A stretch of 31,544 nt of DNA from UBA5905 sp964609975 (GTDB lineage Bacteria > Bacillota > Clostridia > Oscillospirales > Acutalibacteraceae). Positions 31,439 through 31,544 of the stretch are shown one piece after another. Position 1 is the stretch's first letter. Each line of letters begins with the position of its first letter. Below the pieces are notes generated by a model. The model was not told the DNA's origin and searched no databases. It saw nothing but the letters and a program-made list of their open reading frames with translations. The stretch is taken from positions 1 to 31,544 of the forward strand of contig CAZSTR010000015.1 in NCBI GenBank assembly GCA_964609975.1, given 5' to 3'. The translations under genes and the position numbers were made by a program.

Positions 31439-31544
31439 TATAATCCCCTTAGAGTAGACACTTGAAAAAACAAAAATTTCAAGACTACACTAAGGGGATT
31501 ATTTTATGCAAGGAATAAGTCATACGAATAAAAAGTATTCCGCA
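31439..31544 (+). mobile_element. Left end of an insertion sequence (IS3-like?), cut by the window
   Basis: Composition turns AT-rich. A TATAAT (31439-31444, with TG before it) runs straight into a long imperfect hairpin: AATCCCCTTAG (31442-31452) with CTAAGGGGATT (31490-31500), then GTAG/CTAC and CTTGAAA/TTTCAAG, loop AAACAAAAA. The ATG of a transposase-like ORF follows. Such 5' hairpins at an IS edge can block read-through transcription. The exact end of the element is not determined. Confidence 0.55.
31506..31544 (+). CDS. Partial ORF, probable transposase N terminus
   Basis: Only 13 codons are inside the window: MQGISHTNKKYSA. The Lys-Tyr-Ser start resembles the N termini of IS3-family OrfA helix-turn-helix proteins. 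AAGGGGATT lies upstream of the ATG and doubles as hairpin stem. The 3' end is beyond the window. The family is a guess from a few residues and the AT-rich setting. Confidence 0.45.
   Translation, partial: MQGISHTNKKYSA

Noticed and set aside
1..31544. CRISPR array, defence island or prophage
   Set aside because: No regularly spaced repeats, no cas, restriction, toxin-antitoxin or phage structural genes were seen; only one partial insertion sequence at the right edge.

Overview
The window reads as chromosomal DNA of a spore-forming, GC-rich member of the Clostridia, most likely a gut Oscillospirales/Ruminococcaceae-type bacterium. This rests on Spo0A, a LysM-GH18 spore-cortex-lytic-type enzyme, a choloylglycine (bile salt) hydrolase, plant- and milk-glycan glycosidases, a clostridial GGGtGRT/NifU-like pair, secreted proteins with Thr-rich stalks, and AGGAGG-type ribosome binding sites with TTGACA-N17-TATAAT-type promoters. 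The taxonomy is inference; no 16S gene is present.

Layout. 1-600: a tRNA-like fragment and the RNase P RNA gene (minus). 655-2439: a minus-strand cation-export operon (CaCA antiporter, then mntP) behind a yybP-ykoY-type Mn2+ riboswitch whose terminator overlaps the aptamer P1 strand. 2554-5961: minus-strand genes for a GH28-like beta-helix glycosidase (strong promoter with a 24-bp perfect palindrome just upstream), a choloylglycine hydrolase (TTG start exposing Cys2) and a cytidylate-kinase-like protein, with the C-terminal remnant of a lipid kinase on the plus strand. 6156-8064: pfkA and an EEP-family hydrolase. 8070-8759: a left-handed beta-helix protein (minus). 8868-11401: a GH2 beta-galactosidase pseudogene with a frameshift, an amber stop and an in-frame deletion that removed both catalytic glutamates. 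11470-17447: a minus-strand cell-envelope/spore cluster glyA - GtrB-like glycosyltransferase - SleL-like LysM/GH18 - MBOAT - SGNH.

17609-23996 (plus): a membrane-fusion protein and a MacB/FtsX permease with no ATPase gene beside them, murA with its own extended -10 promoter and a nearly leaderless upstream ORF, a WalJ/YycJ-like metallo-beta-lactamase protein, rlmH and purB. 24137-25946 (minus): the GGGtGRT / NifU-like pair. 26039-31300 (plus): a second SGNH hydrolase, spo0A (preceded by TTGCCAA repeats and two overlapping mini-ORFs), a membrane-anchored GH25 lysozyme whose upstream region carries a G11 run, acpP, rimI and tsaD. 31439-31544: the left edge of an insertion sequence, cut by the window end.

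Most genes are housekeeping or cell-envelope functions. No defence system, CRISPR array or prophage is visible. The most interesting signals are regulatory (Mn2+ riboswitch, palindromic operators, near-leaderless upstream ORFs before murA and spo0A), the decayed GH2 gene, the MBOAT-SGNH pair inside a spore/envelope operon, and the poorly characterised GGGtGRT-NifU module.
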